Of a stretch of 64,000 bases of DNA, positions 41,776-51,296 are shown in pieces. The stretch comes from Candidatus Fermentithermobacillaceae bacterium. GTDB lineage: Bacteria; Bacillota; Sulfobacillia; Fermentithermobacillales; DUSS01. Location: positions 1-64,000 of the forward strand of contig DYEQ01000092.1 in NCBI GenBank assembly GCA_020725645.1. The letters run 5' to 3'. Positions within the stretch are counted from its first letter, which is position 1. Every line of letters starts with the position of its first letter. A program made the translations under genes and the position numbers. The notes beneath the pieces are model-generated. The model was not told where the DNA came from. It did no database searches and saw only the letters and a program-made list of their open reading frames with translations.

Positions 41776-41791
41776 GGGGGCGGATGCAACG

Positions 41792-42466
41792 ATGATCAAG
41801 GTCGAGAACCTCCGAAAGACCTATCGAGCTGGACTCGTAGAAGTACCTGCGCTCAGGGGTGTGAGCTTCGAAGTAGATGAACGCGAATACGTCGCTATAG
41901 TTGGGCCGTCGGGCTCAGGCAAGTCCACGCTGATGCACCTCCTTGGCTGCCTGGATGTGCCCAGCGCAGGGCGGTACATTTTTGACGGTGTTGAAGTGTC
42001 TACTCTCGGAGAAGACGAACTGGCGAGAGTGAGGAATCGCAAGATAGGCTTCGTCTTCCAAGGATTTCACCTCCTTCCCCGACTGACTGCTCTCGAAAAC
42101 GTAGAGCTTCCTCTGGTGTACAGGGGAGTTGGTGCCGCCACCAGGAGAAAGAGGGCGATCAGAGCCCTGGAGCTGGTCGGACTGGGTGCTCGTGTCCAGC
42201 ACTACCCCAACGAACTGTCTGGAGGTGAGCAGCAAAGGGTTGCCATTGCCCGAGCCATGGTAGGGGACCCGATCTTGCTGCTGGCAGATGAACCCACGGG
42301 AAACCTTGACAGCCGCACCGGCGCCGACGTTCTTGACCTGTTCCGACGCATCAATGAAACCGGGTGCACTGTTATCATGGTGACTCACAACATGACCGCT
42401 GCCTCGAGAGCGAAAAGGTTACTCAAGATTCGGGACGGGCTCCTCGAGGGAGACGAAAGGGTGTAG
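41792..42466 (+). CDS. ABC transporter ATP-binding protein (MacB/LolD type)
   Basis: VGPSGSGKSTLMHLLGCLDVPSAGRY; NELSGGEQQRVAIARAMVGDPILLLADEPTGNLDS. Confidence 0.96.
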   Translation: MIKVENLRKTYRAGLVEVPALRGVSFEVDEREYVAIVGPSGSGKSTLMHLLGCLDVPSAGRYIFDGVEVSTLGEDELARVRNRKIGFVFQGFHLLPRLTALENVELPLVYRGVGAATRRKRAIRALELVGLGARVQHYPNELSGGEQQRVAIARAMVGDPILLLADEPTGNLDSRTGADVLDLFRRINETGCTVIMVTHNMTAASRAKRLLKIRDGLLEGDERV

Positions 42467-42471
42467 TTACA

Positions 42472-43644
42472 GTGGACTTCGCTACCAGTCTTAAAATGGG
42501 GCTAAAAGCCCTGTTGTCCAACAGACTCAGATCCGCGCTGACCATTCTCGGAGTGGTAATTGGTGTAGCTGCCGTCATCGGCGTAGTGGCGATAGCTCAG
42601 GGTAGCCAGCGTCAGGTCACGAGCCAGATCGAGTCTCTGGGCACATACCTCCTGACGGTCTCAATACGTGGTCGAGGCGCTGATAAGATGCTGACTTCTG
42701 ACGATGTGACCGAATTGACCGCGGGTATCGATGGTATCGCGGGGGTGTCTCCTGTTGTCACCGGGTCGGCGACAGCCAAGTACGGAACCCGCAAGTATGA
42801 CTGCAGCCTCCTGGGAGTAAATGAGCAATACGCGACAGTAAGAGACTTGCAGCTGGAGACAGGGCGCTTTTTTACTCAGATAGATATCAGCACCAGGCAG
42901 AAAGTAGCCCTCCTGGGGCAAAACGTTGTGGCGGAGCTGTTCGGTCTGTCGGATCCCGTCGGCAAGGACATAAAACTCAATGGCCAGACGTTCGTCGTGA
43001 TCGGTGTCCTGGCCCCCAGAGGAGGCGGGCCGGCCGGAACCGAAGATGACCAGGTCCTGATTCCCGTTACGTCCGCCGAGAGACTAGTTGGAAGGCGAGG
43101 TGTCAGCACTTTCTACATTCGGGGCCAAGATAAGGAATCGGTGAAGCAAATCTCTACCGCCATCTCGGATCGGCTTTACAGGCGCTTCCGCGACCAGGAT
43201 GCGTACAGGATCTTCGACCAAACCCAGATGCTTCAAACGGTTACCAATGTCAGTCAGACGCTGACCCTCATGCTCGCGAGCATAGCTTTTATCTCTCTCC
43301 TGGTTGGTGGTATAGGGATAATGAACATAATGCTCGTGTCAGTCGTGGAGCGTACCAAAGAAATAGGGCTTCGAAAGGCGGTTGGGGCGACCCGGCGCGA
43401 TATAATGAGCCAGTTCCTCCTGGAATCGGCGATGCTCAGCGGTGTCGGAGGAGTACTGGGGATTATCAGCGGCGAGATTTTGGCCGGAGCAATTGCCTCG
43501 GCGATCAAAGTTCCGGCGGTATTCCCGTGGGCCGGTGCCGGCATCGCGCTTGGGCTTGCGTTGGTTGTTGGAATAGGTTTCGGAATCTACCCGGCTAGCA
43601 GAGCTGCCAACCTGGCACCTATTGAGGCTCTCCGTACGGAGTGA
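42472..43644 (+). CDS. ABC transporter permease (MacB/FtsX type)
   Basis: FATSLKMGLKALLSNRLRSALTILGVVIGVAAVIGVVAIAQG...GGIGIMNIMLVSVVERTKEIGLRKAVGATRRDI; GTG start at 42472. Confidence 0.94.
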   Translation: MDFATSLKMGLKALLSNRLRSALTILGVVIGVAAVIGVVAIAQGSQRQVTSQIESLGTYLLTVSIRGRGADKMLTSDDVTELTAGIDGIAGVSPVVTGSATAKYGTRKYDCSLLGVNEQYATVRDLQLETGRFFTQIDISTRQKVALLGQNVVAELFGLSDPVGKDIKLNGQTFVVIGVLAPRGGGPAGTEDDQVLIPVTSAERLVGRRGVSTFYIRGQDKESVKQISTAISDRLYRRFRDQDAYRIFDQTQMLQTVTNVSQTLTLMLASIAFISLLVGGIGIMNIMLVSVVERTKEIGLRKAVGATRRDIMSQFLLESAMLSGVGGVLGIISGEILAGAIASAIKVPAVFPWAGAGIALGLALVVGIGFGIYPASRAANLAPIEALRTE

Positions 43645-43663
43645 TTAGAGCTGATAGGTCACA

Positions 43664-44377
43664 ATGAAAATGAAAGTGTTGGAGGCAGAGATTGACCCTA
43701 ACGTGGCTAAGACTATCTTTGTAGTAGAAGACGACAGGAACGTTAGGTACCTCATCCGGCAGTATCTGGTAAAGGCCGGGTTTAACGTCGAGACTTTCCC
43801 GTCGGCAGAAGAGCTGAAGAACAGACTCAACGCGGGCTATCCTGACATGTTCATTGTGGATATCATGTTGCCAGGCCAGGACGGACTGGAGTTCTGTAAG
43901 GAACTGAGGAAAGAATCGAGCGTTCCGGTGATTTTCGTCTCAGCTCGAGGGGATGAAACAGACCGCATAATCGGATTAGAGCTGGGAGCTGACGACTATC
44001 TCGCAAAGCCGTTCAGTCCCAAGGAACTAGTTGCGAGAGTACGGGCGGTCTTCAGACGAGTTGAAGGCACTGAACGCACCAATGAGCTTTGCGCCGGCAA
44101 CGTCCGGATGCTAGTAGATGAGCACCGGGTCCTTGTGGGTGTCAGGGAGGTCGAGTTTACCCCGAAAGAATACGACCTTTTGCACACGTTCATGAAAAGA
44201 CCTAATCGTGTCCATACCCGGCAAGAACTCCTGAATGCGGTCTGGGGAATTGATCACGAGGGGGATCTTAGGGCAGTGGATGACCTGGTAAAACGGATCA
44301 GGCGAAAACTGGCGGAGGCGGACGCCACAGTAAGACTCGTAACTGTCTGGGGGGTTGGCTACAGGCTGGAGCCATGA
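43664..44377 (+). CDS. OmpR/PhoB-family response regulator
   Basis: IFVVEDDRNVRYLIRQYLVKAGFNVETF...FIVDIMLPGQDGLEFCKEL...winged helix C-terminus. Confidence 0.95.
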   Translation: MKMKVLEAEIDPNVAKTIFVVEDDRNVRYLIRQYLVKAGFNVETFPSAEELKNRLNAGYPDMFIVDIMLPGQDGLEFCKELRKESSVPVIFVSARGDETDRIIGLELGADDYLAKPFSPKELVARVRAVFRRVEGTERTNELCAGNVRMLVDEHRVLVGVREVEFTPKEYDLLHTFMKRPNRVHTRQELLNAVWGIDHEGDLRAVDDLVKRIRRKLAEADATVRLVTVWGVGYRLEP

Positions 44378-45840
44378 GATTCCGAAGCATCTCTACAAGG
44401 ATATTCCTTTGTTATCTGCTGGCAATATGTCTCAGCACCCTCGTGGCCGGGGTATCCTTCTACTCCCTGGTCCGGCGCTACATCGAACGGGAGGCAGGAT
44501 TAGCTCTGGCCCGGGAAGCTGCGCTTTTCGCGCAATCTCTGGCGAAAGGCTCGCGTAGGGGACATTGGTTGCCCCTTGAGCACTCTTCCCCGATGATATT
44601 CCTTTTCGGTGGCCGGCCTATTGAGAGTCAGTACGTGGTGACCGACAATCAGGGTTCGGTGGTGTCGGCCACTTCGCCGGCGGATTTCCCAATCGGTAGC
44701 CAGTTGGATGAGGTATTACCTCCGGGGCCCGTGCTTGGTCAGCTATCTGACCGCCCAATCACGAGATACGGCAGGGATATAGTCGCGGGCCTTGCCGCCA
44801 TACCCGGTTCTCCCGAATCGCCCGGTATGGTGATTGTTTATACGAGACGCAGCGTTCTTCAGACCCTGAACATCGTATTCGGGAAATACCTCATCCAGGG
44901 CTTCGGAATCGGAGCGCTGGTGGCAGCTGGCTTTACCGTCTATCTCACCTCCCGCATTGTCCGTCCTCTATCCGTACTTAGAGACAAGGTCAGGGAGCTC
45001 GGCCGCCTGAATTTCGCCGTTGGGCTCGACCTGGGGCGTAACGACGAAATCGGGGAACTGGCGATGGCATTCGACGATATGGCAAGGAGACTTTCCGAGC
45101 ACGAGGAAGCTACGCGGCGGTTCCTTCATAATACCTCTCATGAGCTGAAAACGCCGCTCATGAGTATCCGCGGATATGCCGAAGGCATCAGGGACGGTGT
45201 GTTCGAGGGAGAGGAAGTAGCTTTTGCCCTGGATGTCATTACGTCGGAATGCCAAAGGCTCGAGACGCAGGTGGACCAGCTTCTGTACCTAGGACGACTA
45301 GAGAGCTCTTCTGAACGATATGAATTTGCGCCTCTCACGTTGAAAGATCTAGCAGAAGGAATCGTCGCCACTCTAAAAGGCTGGTCGGAAAAAGAGGGCG
45401 TGACAGTGGATCTGGACATTCCCCCGCACCTGACTCTCGTTGCGGACAGGGATAAGCTTGGGTGCCTTCTCAGGAATCTTCTCGGCAACGCGGTTAGGCA
45501 CGCAGCCAAACGCATCGTGGTGTCGGCCAGAGACAACGTTGCAGCAGGCTTTACCGAAATTGAAGTGAAGGACGATGGCCCCGGATTCAGCCCAGAAGAT
45601 CTTCCCAATGTTTTCGTGCCCTTTTACCGTGGTCCGGATGGTGAAGCTGGACTCGGCCTCGCCATTGTAAAAGCCATAGCTGAAGGTCACGGGGGCTGGG
45701 CGGTAGCTGAGAATGCTACCGGAGGTGGTGCGGTGGTCCGGATTGGCTTATCCCTGAATCCCGGTACTCGACCCGGGCCAAATCGTCTTTCGCGCGGCGG
45801 AGAGAACCCAAACGACGGCAGGGGAAACGTCGCCTACTAA
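44374..45840 (+). CDS. HAMP-containing sensor histidine kinase
   Basis: FLHNTSHELKTPLMSIRGYAEGI; LLGNAVRHA; DDGPGFSPEDL; ATGA overlap with the response regulator. Confidence 0.95.
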   Translation: MRFRSISTRIFLCYLLAICLSTLVAGVSFYSLVRRYIEREAGLALAREAALFAQSLAKGSRRGHWLPLEHSSPMIFLFGGRPIESQYVVTDNQGSVVSATSPADFPIGSQLDEVLPPGPVLGQLSDRPITRYGRDIVAGLAAIPGSPESPGMVIVYTRRSVLQTLNIVFGKYLIQGFGIGALVAAGFTVYLTSRIVRPLSVLRDKVRELGRLNFAVGLDLGRNDEIGELAMAFDDMARRLSEHEEATRRFLHNTSHELKTPLMSIRGYAEGIRDGVFEGEEVAFALDVITSECQRLETQVDQLLYLGRLESSSERYEFAPLTLKDLAEGIVATLKGWSEKEGVTVDLDIPPHLTLVADRDKLGCLLRNLLGNAVRHAAKRIVVSARDNVAAGFTEIEVKDDGPGFSPEDLPNVFVPFYRGPDGEAGLGLAIVKAIAEGHGGWAVAENATGGGAVVRIGLSLNPGTRPGPNRLSRGGENPNDGRGNVAY

Positions 45841-45886
45841 GACCTGATGTGGCCACGGAGCTGGCGCCCACCGGTGTCCCCGTCCG

Positions 45887-45915
45887 TTGTGTTTCCCTCT
45901 CCCCGGTGTTATAAT
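45887..45915 (+). promoter_or_regulatory. SigA-type promoter for rpsF operon
   Basis: TTGTGT (45887) - 17 nt - TATAAT (45910-45915). Confidence 0.65.
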
Positions 45916-45992
45916 CAGCGGCGCGCCGGTTGAGCGGTAGCTTCTCTTCCGTCCCGACAAACGGGACCGAAAGTCCATGGAAGGGGGTAAAC

Positions 45993-46439
45993 TTGTCATT
46001 GCGCCTGTATGAGCTGATGTTCATCACCAGACCGGACCTGGACGAGGAGAAGGTAGCTTCCATCGCCAGCAAATACCAGGATATCATCACTTCCGCCGGC
46101 GGTCAGGTGAAAAAGCAGGACAAGTGGGGAAAACGAAGACTCGCCTACGAAATCGACGGTCAGCGCGAAGGAGTATACATGCTCATAACATTTGAAGGCG
46201 AACCCGCCCTTACGAAAGAACTCGACCGCCTCATGAAAATCGACGCTGACCTCCTCAGGCACATGATCGTCCGGGCTTCCCCATCGAGTCTCGAACCTCC
46301 TAAGCCCAAGGTGCGAAAAGGTCGTCCGGCCGAAGCTCTTGGCGGCACCGAACGGGTCGAGGGGCACGAGCCAAGGGAAACCGGTGAGCGTGTCGCTGGC
46401 GAGCCAGCTGTCCCCACTCCAGAAGGTTTAGAGAGCTGA
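45993..46439 (+). CDS. rpsF: 30S ribosomal protein S6 with C-terminal extension
   Basis: TTG start; LRLYELMFITRPDLDEEKVASIASKYQDIITSAGGQVKKQDKWGKRRLAYEI. Confidence 0.94.
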   Translation: MSLRLYELMFITRPDLDEEKVASIASKYQDIITSAGGQVKKQDKWGKRRLAYEIDGQREGVYMLITFEGEPALTKELDRLMKIDADLLRHMIVRASPSSLEPPKPKVRKGRPAEALGGTERVEGHEPRETGERVAGEPAVPTPEGLES

Positions 46440-46511
46440 TAGATGGTTTGGGATCGGGTTTTTCAGTTGTCGCCAACATCTCGATAAGATGAGAAACTGG
46501 AGGGACGCTCG

Positions 46512-47006
46512 ATGCTCAACCGGATCGTGTTGGTAGGGCGGCTTACGAGGGACCCGGAACTCAGGTACACACCCTCGGCCAAGGCGGTAGCTTCCTTTAC
46601 GCTCGCCGTCGATCGCCGCCGGAATCAGCAGGGAGAAAGAGAAACCGATTTCATCGACATAGTCACATGGGGCCGCCTGGCTGAAACCTGCTCTAATTAC
46701 CTGTCTAAAGGGCGACTGGTGGCAGTCGAAGGGAGGCTCCAGATCAGGTCTTACCAGACCCAGGACGGGCAGAAACGGAAAGTGGCAGAAGTTGTGGCTG
46801 ACGGGGTCCACTTCCTGTCGGCGCCCTCGAGGGCGGATGCGGAAGCGCTGGAGACAGCTTCGCTTGAGGAAGACGAATCCGTCGATTCCGCTGGTGCCAA
46901 CGGCGAATCGCCGCTCTCCGGGGAGCTGCGTGTTGATGAAGAATCCGGTGGCGGTCCAGGGCCTGAAGCGGGCAGGAAGTCCGCCGGAGGGAGCCCGAAG
47001 TCCTAG
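46512..47006 (+). CDS. ssb: Single-stranded DNA-binding protein
   Basis: MLNRIVLVGRLTRDPELRYTPSAKAVASFTLAVDRR; no acidic -DDxPF tail. Confidence 0.95.
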   Translation: MLNRIVLVGRLTRDPELRYTPSAKAVASFTLAVDRRRNQQGERETDFIDIVTWGRLAETCSNYLSKGRLVAVEGRLQIRSYQTQDGQKRKVAEVVADGVHFLSAPSRADAEALETASLEEDESVDSAGANGESPLSGELRVDEESGGGPGPEAGRKSAGGSPKS

Positions 47007-47187
47007 TCCGGCCGGCGAAGCTGCGGTCCAGGCGTGACGGGGCAGATGAACTGCCGGCCGGCATACTGAAGTTCCAAGGCCCGAAAACTCTAGACCAAAA
47101 GCTGCCCGCAAGGAAGTCCCAAGAATGGGTCAAGCGCCCCGGCCCGGCATCACCCCGGCGTCGGGCTCAGGTAGGGAGGATGTCGCA

Positions 47188-47418
47188 TTGAGGCGAGAAC
47201 ACGGTCGAAAAGCAAGAAGAAAGGTATGCGCCTTTAGCGTCGACGGGATTGAGGAGATAGACTACAAGGATGTTCCCAGGTTGCGGCGCTATCTCACCGA
47301 GAGAGGGAAGATCCTTCCCCGGCGCATCACCGGGAATTGCGCCCGTCACCAGCGCCAGCTCACTCGGGCTATCAAAAGGGCGAGAGTGATGGCTCTGTTG
47401 CCCTTTACGGTCGAATGA
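47188..47418 (+). CDS. rpsR: 30S ribosomal protein S18
   Basis: TTG start at 47188 after [66 protein letters not shown]. Confidence 0.95.
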   Translation: MRREHGRKARRKVCAFSVDGIEEIDYKDVPRLRRYLTERGKILPRRITGNCARHQRQLTRAIKRARVMALLPFTVE

Positions 47419-47470
47419 CCGCACCTGCCAGCGTGTGGCGCTAAACGTTGCCGAATGTTAAGGTGATCCT

Positions 47471-47620
47471 GAGGCGAAGACGGCTTCGCCGGCCCGCAAT
47501 GGAGAGTCCGGTGGTGGCATGCCATAACGCTGGGCAAAGCTCGCGGACTGCGGGCCGAGCGTCGTCGGTTCGCAACGAAATTGCGGGATGGGAGTGGGGC
47601 GCCGGAGAGATCCGGCGCCC
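47471..47620 (+). ncRNA. Candidate structured RNA between rpsR and yybS-like gene (unclassified; strand assumed from flanking genes)
   Basis: GGCGAAG-ACGG-CTTCGCC (47473-47490); GGCCCGC/GCGGGCC (47491-47497/47550-47556) enclosing AGTCCG/CGGACT (47505-47510/47544-47549); CGCAA-CGAAA-TTGCG (47571-47585); GGGCGCCGGA-GAGA-TCCGGCGCCC (47597-47620). Confidence 0.35.
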
Positions 47621-47677
47621 TACCTCCAGGCTGGGCACCGACCGGATAGGTCAAGCCGGATTAGGAAGGGAAATTGA

Positions 47678-48694
47678 ATGATAAACAGAGATCATGCGGG
47701 GGTCCGCAGGCAGGGCCACAGAGCTCTCGTCGAATCGGCGCTCCTCGCCGCGCTGGGCGCGGTCATAATTTCCCTGGCCGAGTACGCCCCGGTGACCGGA
47801 ATAGTGGTTGCCTTCCTCGGGCCGGTCCCGGTAGCTGTGGTCGTCTCAAGACACGGGTTGAAATGGGGGGTCCTGTCCGCCGTAGTAGCGACCCTTATTT
47901 CCATTGCCTTCCTTAACCCGATTTTCGCACTGGGAGCAGGCCTAACCTTGATCCTAGGCGGCCTAAGCTTGGGTTACGGCATAGTGAAAAAACTGGACGC
48001 ACAAAAGACACTTCTACTGATGACCGTCGCCGGAATCCTCATCGTTATCGTAAACGTCCTCGTGTTCTTCCTCGCCTTGGGTTTGGGTCCGGAGGCCCTT
48101 CTCAAGGAGACCACCGAATCTATGGTAACCGGAATCGAACAGGGGGCCAAGCTCGCTGCAAAGCTCACGGGACAGCCCATGGATGCCGCGGAATGGGCCA
48201 GGACCAGGCAGGAGATGATCACCGCTTTCGGCCAGACGCTCAGACAGGCAATCGTCGGGCTCGTCATTACAACTGCAGCTATCCATGCCTATCTCAATTA
48301 CACGATATCCGGTGCGGTGCTGCGTCGCTTTGGGGTGCATGTCAACGAGTTGCCACCGTTTTCCAGGTGGATCTTCCCGCCGTGGGCCGGGCTTTTGTTC
48401 TTCCTGGCAAGCAGCGTCCCAGGTGTCTTCGCAAAGGAGCTGGCCATGTACCCCCTGCTTCGAGCGGTCATTCTAAACGTGGTCGTCGGGACCACCCTAT
48501 TTGTGCTGGTCGAAGGGCTGAGTCTCCTCTCTTACTATCTCAAACAAGCTAAGATGCCCCAGTTTCTCATCGTTTTCCTCAGCATTTACGTCGTTGCCAG
48601 CCCGTCTTTCAGCTTTCTTGCCCAGCTTTCCGGAGCTCTCGATGCCATGATGGACTTCAGGAGGATTCGCTGGGGTGAGCTTGAAGACTTATGA
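47678..48694 (+). CDS. YybS-like / DUF2232 membrane protein
   Basis: Multi-TM protein between rpsR and rplI, e.g. ESALLAALGAVIISLAEYAPVTGIVVAFLGPVPVAVVVSRHGLKWGVLSAVVA. Confidence 0.8.
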   Translation: MINRDHAGVRRQGHRALVESALLAALGAVIISLAEYAPVTGIVVAFLGPVPVAVVVSRHGLKWGVLSAVVATLISIAFLNPIFALGAGLTLILGGLSLGYGIVKKLDAQKTLLLMTVAGILIVIVNVLVFFLALGLGPEALLKETTESMVTGIEQGAKLAAKLTGQPMDAAEWARTRQEMITAFGQTLRQAIVGLVITTAAIHAYLNYTISGAVLRRFGVHVNELPPFSRWIFPPWAGLLFFLASSVPGVFAKELAMYPLLRAVILNVVVGTTLFVLVEGLSLLSYYLKQAKMPQFLIVFLSIYVVASPSFSFLAQLSGALDAMMDFRRIRWGELEDL

Positions 48695-48790
48695 TAGTAT
48701 GGAACGGTGTCTTCTTTGGCGACGCAGGTGCGAAGTTCGAACTGAGCTTCCGTACCTGGTGAGGCCGAATAGTGAGGTGAGAGTCGTCCG

Positions 48791-49264
48791 ATGAGGGTCA
48801 TCTTGAAAAAGGACGTTCCCGGCCTCGGGCGCCGGGGCGATACCGTTCAAGTGAAAGACGGCTACGCCTGGAACTATCTCATTCCCCGGGAGATCGCCGT
48901 ACCCGCCACTGACGGCCGGCTCAGGGAAGAGCAGTCAAGGAAAGAAGCTCTGAAGTCTAAGGAGTCCAGGCTTCTGGAGGCAGCCCGGCAGGACGCGGCG
49001 AGAATCCAGGGGAAGCGAGTAGTAGTTTGTGCCAGGGCGGGACAGGGGCGCCTTTTCGGGTCGGTTACGGCCCGGGATATCGCCGATGCCTTGTCCCGGC
49101 AGTATGGTTTTCAGGTGGACAAGAGAAAGATTCTCCTCGAGGAAAATCTTAAGGAGATGGGTGTTCACGAAGTGCAAATCCAGATTCATCCTCTGGTAAA
49201 GGTAACGATTGAGGTGGAAATCAAAGCGGAGGTGAAAAAGAAAAATGAAAAGCAAAGCTGGTAA
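48791..49264 (+). CDS. rplI: 50S ribosomal protein L9
   Basis: MRVILKKDVPGLGRRGDTVQVKDGYAWNYLIPREIAVPAT. Confidence 0.97.
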   Translation: MRVILKKDVPGLGRRGDTVQVKDGYAWNYLIPREIAVPATDGRLREEQSRKEALKSKESRLLEAARQDAARIQGKRVVVCARAGQGRLFGSVTARDIADALSRQYGFQVDKRKILLEENLKEMGVHEVQIQIHPLVKVTIEVEIKAEVKKKNEKQSW

Positions 49265-51191
49265 AGAAATTCTCAAAAACGATGAGACACTCGAGTTTTC
49301 TCCGCATAGCGAAGATATGTTAAAGCGGCGCGTCGGGGCTATGTTCAGCCTTCTCGCGTCAATATACGGACCGGATAAGCTCGTGCTAAAAGCAGGAAAA
49401 CTGGGGGCTCTCGGAGGTATGAGGTCCGACGACCTCTCCAGTCAAGTGCTGGCGTTGCAAAAGGTGGTGTTCGACGACCCCGGTCTGCGGGCGAAGCCCC
49501 GCATAGAGGAAATTCCGGTCATCCTCGATAACTGCCAGGATGAAATCGCGGACTTCGTGGCGAGACAGTCGGTGGAGCAGGAGATGGAGGCCCGGGTATC
49601 GAGAAAGCTTCAAGAGAAGCACCAGGCCTACCTTAACGAGATAAGGAGAGAGGTCCTCCAGGAAGAAGTCGGGCCCGAAACCCCCGCCACCAAGCAAAAA
49701 CTGAAGGAGCTTCTTAAGCTCGAGAAGCGCACTCTCTCCGTGTCATGCCTTCAGCTGGTGAGGCCGAAATCCCTCAAAGAGATCGTCGGGCAGGACAGGG
49801 CGATTAAAGACCTCCTGGCTAAGGTAGCGAGCCCTTATCCGCAGCACGTGATCCTATACGGTCCTCCGGGCGTGGGTAAGACGTCCGTCGCCCGCCTCGT
49901 CCTCGAAGAGGCCAAGAAGATGGCATGTACTCCCTTTGCCCCGGATGCACCGTTCATCGAGACGGACGGCGCGACACTGAGGTGGGACCCAAGGGAAATA
50001 ACAAACCCCCTTCTAGGCTCCGTCCACGATCCCATTTACCAAGGAGCTAGGCGGGACCTGGCCGAAGGCGGCATACCCGAACCCAAAATCGGCCTGGTTA
50101 CTCAAGCTTCCGGGGGTGTCCTCTTCATCGACGAGATCGGCGAGATGGATCCCCTACTTCAAAACAAGCTCTTGAAAGTGCTGGAGGATAAGAGAGTGAC
50201 CTTCGAGTCGTCCTACTACGACCCGGACGACCCTCGCGTACCGAAATACGTAAAGAGGCTCTTTTCCAAAGGCGCTCCCGCCGATTTCATATTGATCGGT
50301 GCCACCACCAGAGAACCGGAAGAGCTCAGCCCGGCCTTGAGGTCCAGGTGCGCCGAGGTGTTCTTCGATCCCCTTACGCCCGAACACATCATCGAGATCC
50401 TGAAGAATGCGGCGAAGAAGCTCCGTGCGAAACTCAGTAAGGAAGCTCTGGAACTCATAGCTGATCACACCATCGAAGGGCGAAAGGCTGTGGGGATCCT
50501 GGCCGATGCTTTTGCGGCGAGCCTCTACGAAGCCGGCGGCGCGAAGCCGGAAAGAGGCTATATCCAGGTGACTGTCGACCACGTGAAGGAAGCTATCAGG
50601 TCTGCCAGGCTTCTCCCCTACGTGACTGTGAAGGCCCGGGACGAAATGGAGGTGGGCCGTACTTTCGGCCTCGGCGTCCTCGGACACGTCGGTTCCGTGC
50701 TGGAAGTGGAGGCCGTAGCTTTTCCGGCGAAAGAGGCGGGTAAAGGTGCCATACGCATGAACGATACTGCGGGCTCCATGGTCAAGGACTCCCTTTTCAA
50801 CGCCGCAGCTGCCTTGAGGAAGGTTCTAGGGGTTGACCCAGGGGCGTGGGATATCCAGGTAAACATCGTGGGAGGAGCTCAGGTGGACGGCCCCTCGGCG
50901 GGCCTGGCCATCTGCCTCGCGGTGATGTCAGCGGTGAGGGAGATACCCCTGAGGCAGGATGTCGCAGTGACCGGCGAAGTCTCCCTGAGGGGTCAGGTGA
51001 AAGCTATCGGTGGGGTGTACGAGAAGATATACGGCGCCAGGCAAGCTGGGATGAAGAAGGTCTTGCTCCCTCTGGAAAATGCCCAGGGGGTTCCCGCGGT
51101 TAGAGGGATCGAAGTCGCATTCGTGCGGGATGTGTCCGAAGCTTTGGACCACCTAAACCCCAGCTGGAGGCAATTCCTCCAGACCGCATAA
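49245..51191 (+). CDS. Lon-family ATP-dependent protease (LonC-like)
   Basis: ILYGPPGVGKTSVARLV; catalytic VDGPSAGLAICLA and GQVKAIGG; no LAN domain; between rplI and dnaB. Confidence 0.9.
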   Translation: MKSKAGKEILKNDETLEFSPHSEDMLKRRVGAMFSLLASIYGPDKLVLKAGKLGALGGMRSDDLSSQVLALQKVVFDDPGLRAKPRIEEIPVILDNCQDEIADFVARQSVEQEMEARVSRKLQEKHQAYLNEIRREVLQEEVGPETPATKQKLKELLKLEKRTLSVSCLQLVRPKSLKEIVGQDRAIKDLLAKVASPYPQHVILYGPPGVGKTSVARLVLEEAKKMACTPFAPDAPFIETDGATLRWDPREITNPLLGSVHDPIYQGARRDLAEGGIPEPKIGLVTQASGGVLFIDEIGEMDPLLQNKLLKVLEDKRVTFESSYYDPDDPRVPKYVKRLFSKGAPADFILIGATTREPEELSPALRSRCAEVFFDPLTPEHIIEILKNAAKKLRAKLSKEALELIADHTIEGRKAVGILADAFAASLYEAGGAKPERGYIQVTVDHVKEAIRSARLLPYVTVKARDEMEVGRTFGLGVLGHVGSVLEVEAVAFPAKEAGKGAIRMNDTAGSMVKDSLFNAAAALRKVLGVDPGAWDIQVNIVGGAQVDGPSAGLAICLAVMSAVREIPLRQDVAVTGEVSLRGQVKAIGGVYEKIYGARQAGMKKVLLPLENAQGVPAVRGIEVAFVRDVSEALDHLNPSWRQFLQTA

Positions 51192-51296
51192 CCGGCAAGG
51201 ACCTGGGCCTAACGGAGGAACCGGCGAAAGCTTGGGGCAAAGGGAAGACGAGTCCGATCTGAACCCATTGCAGCATGGTCGAAAGGGGGGAGGCCG

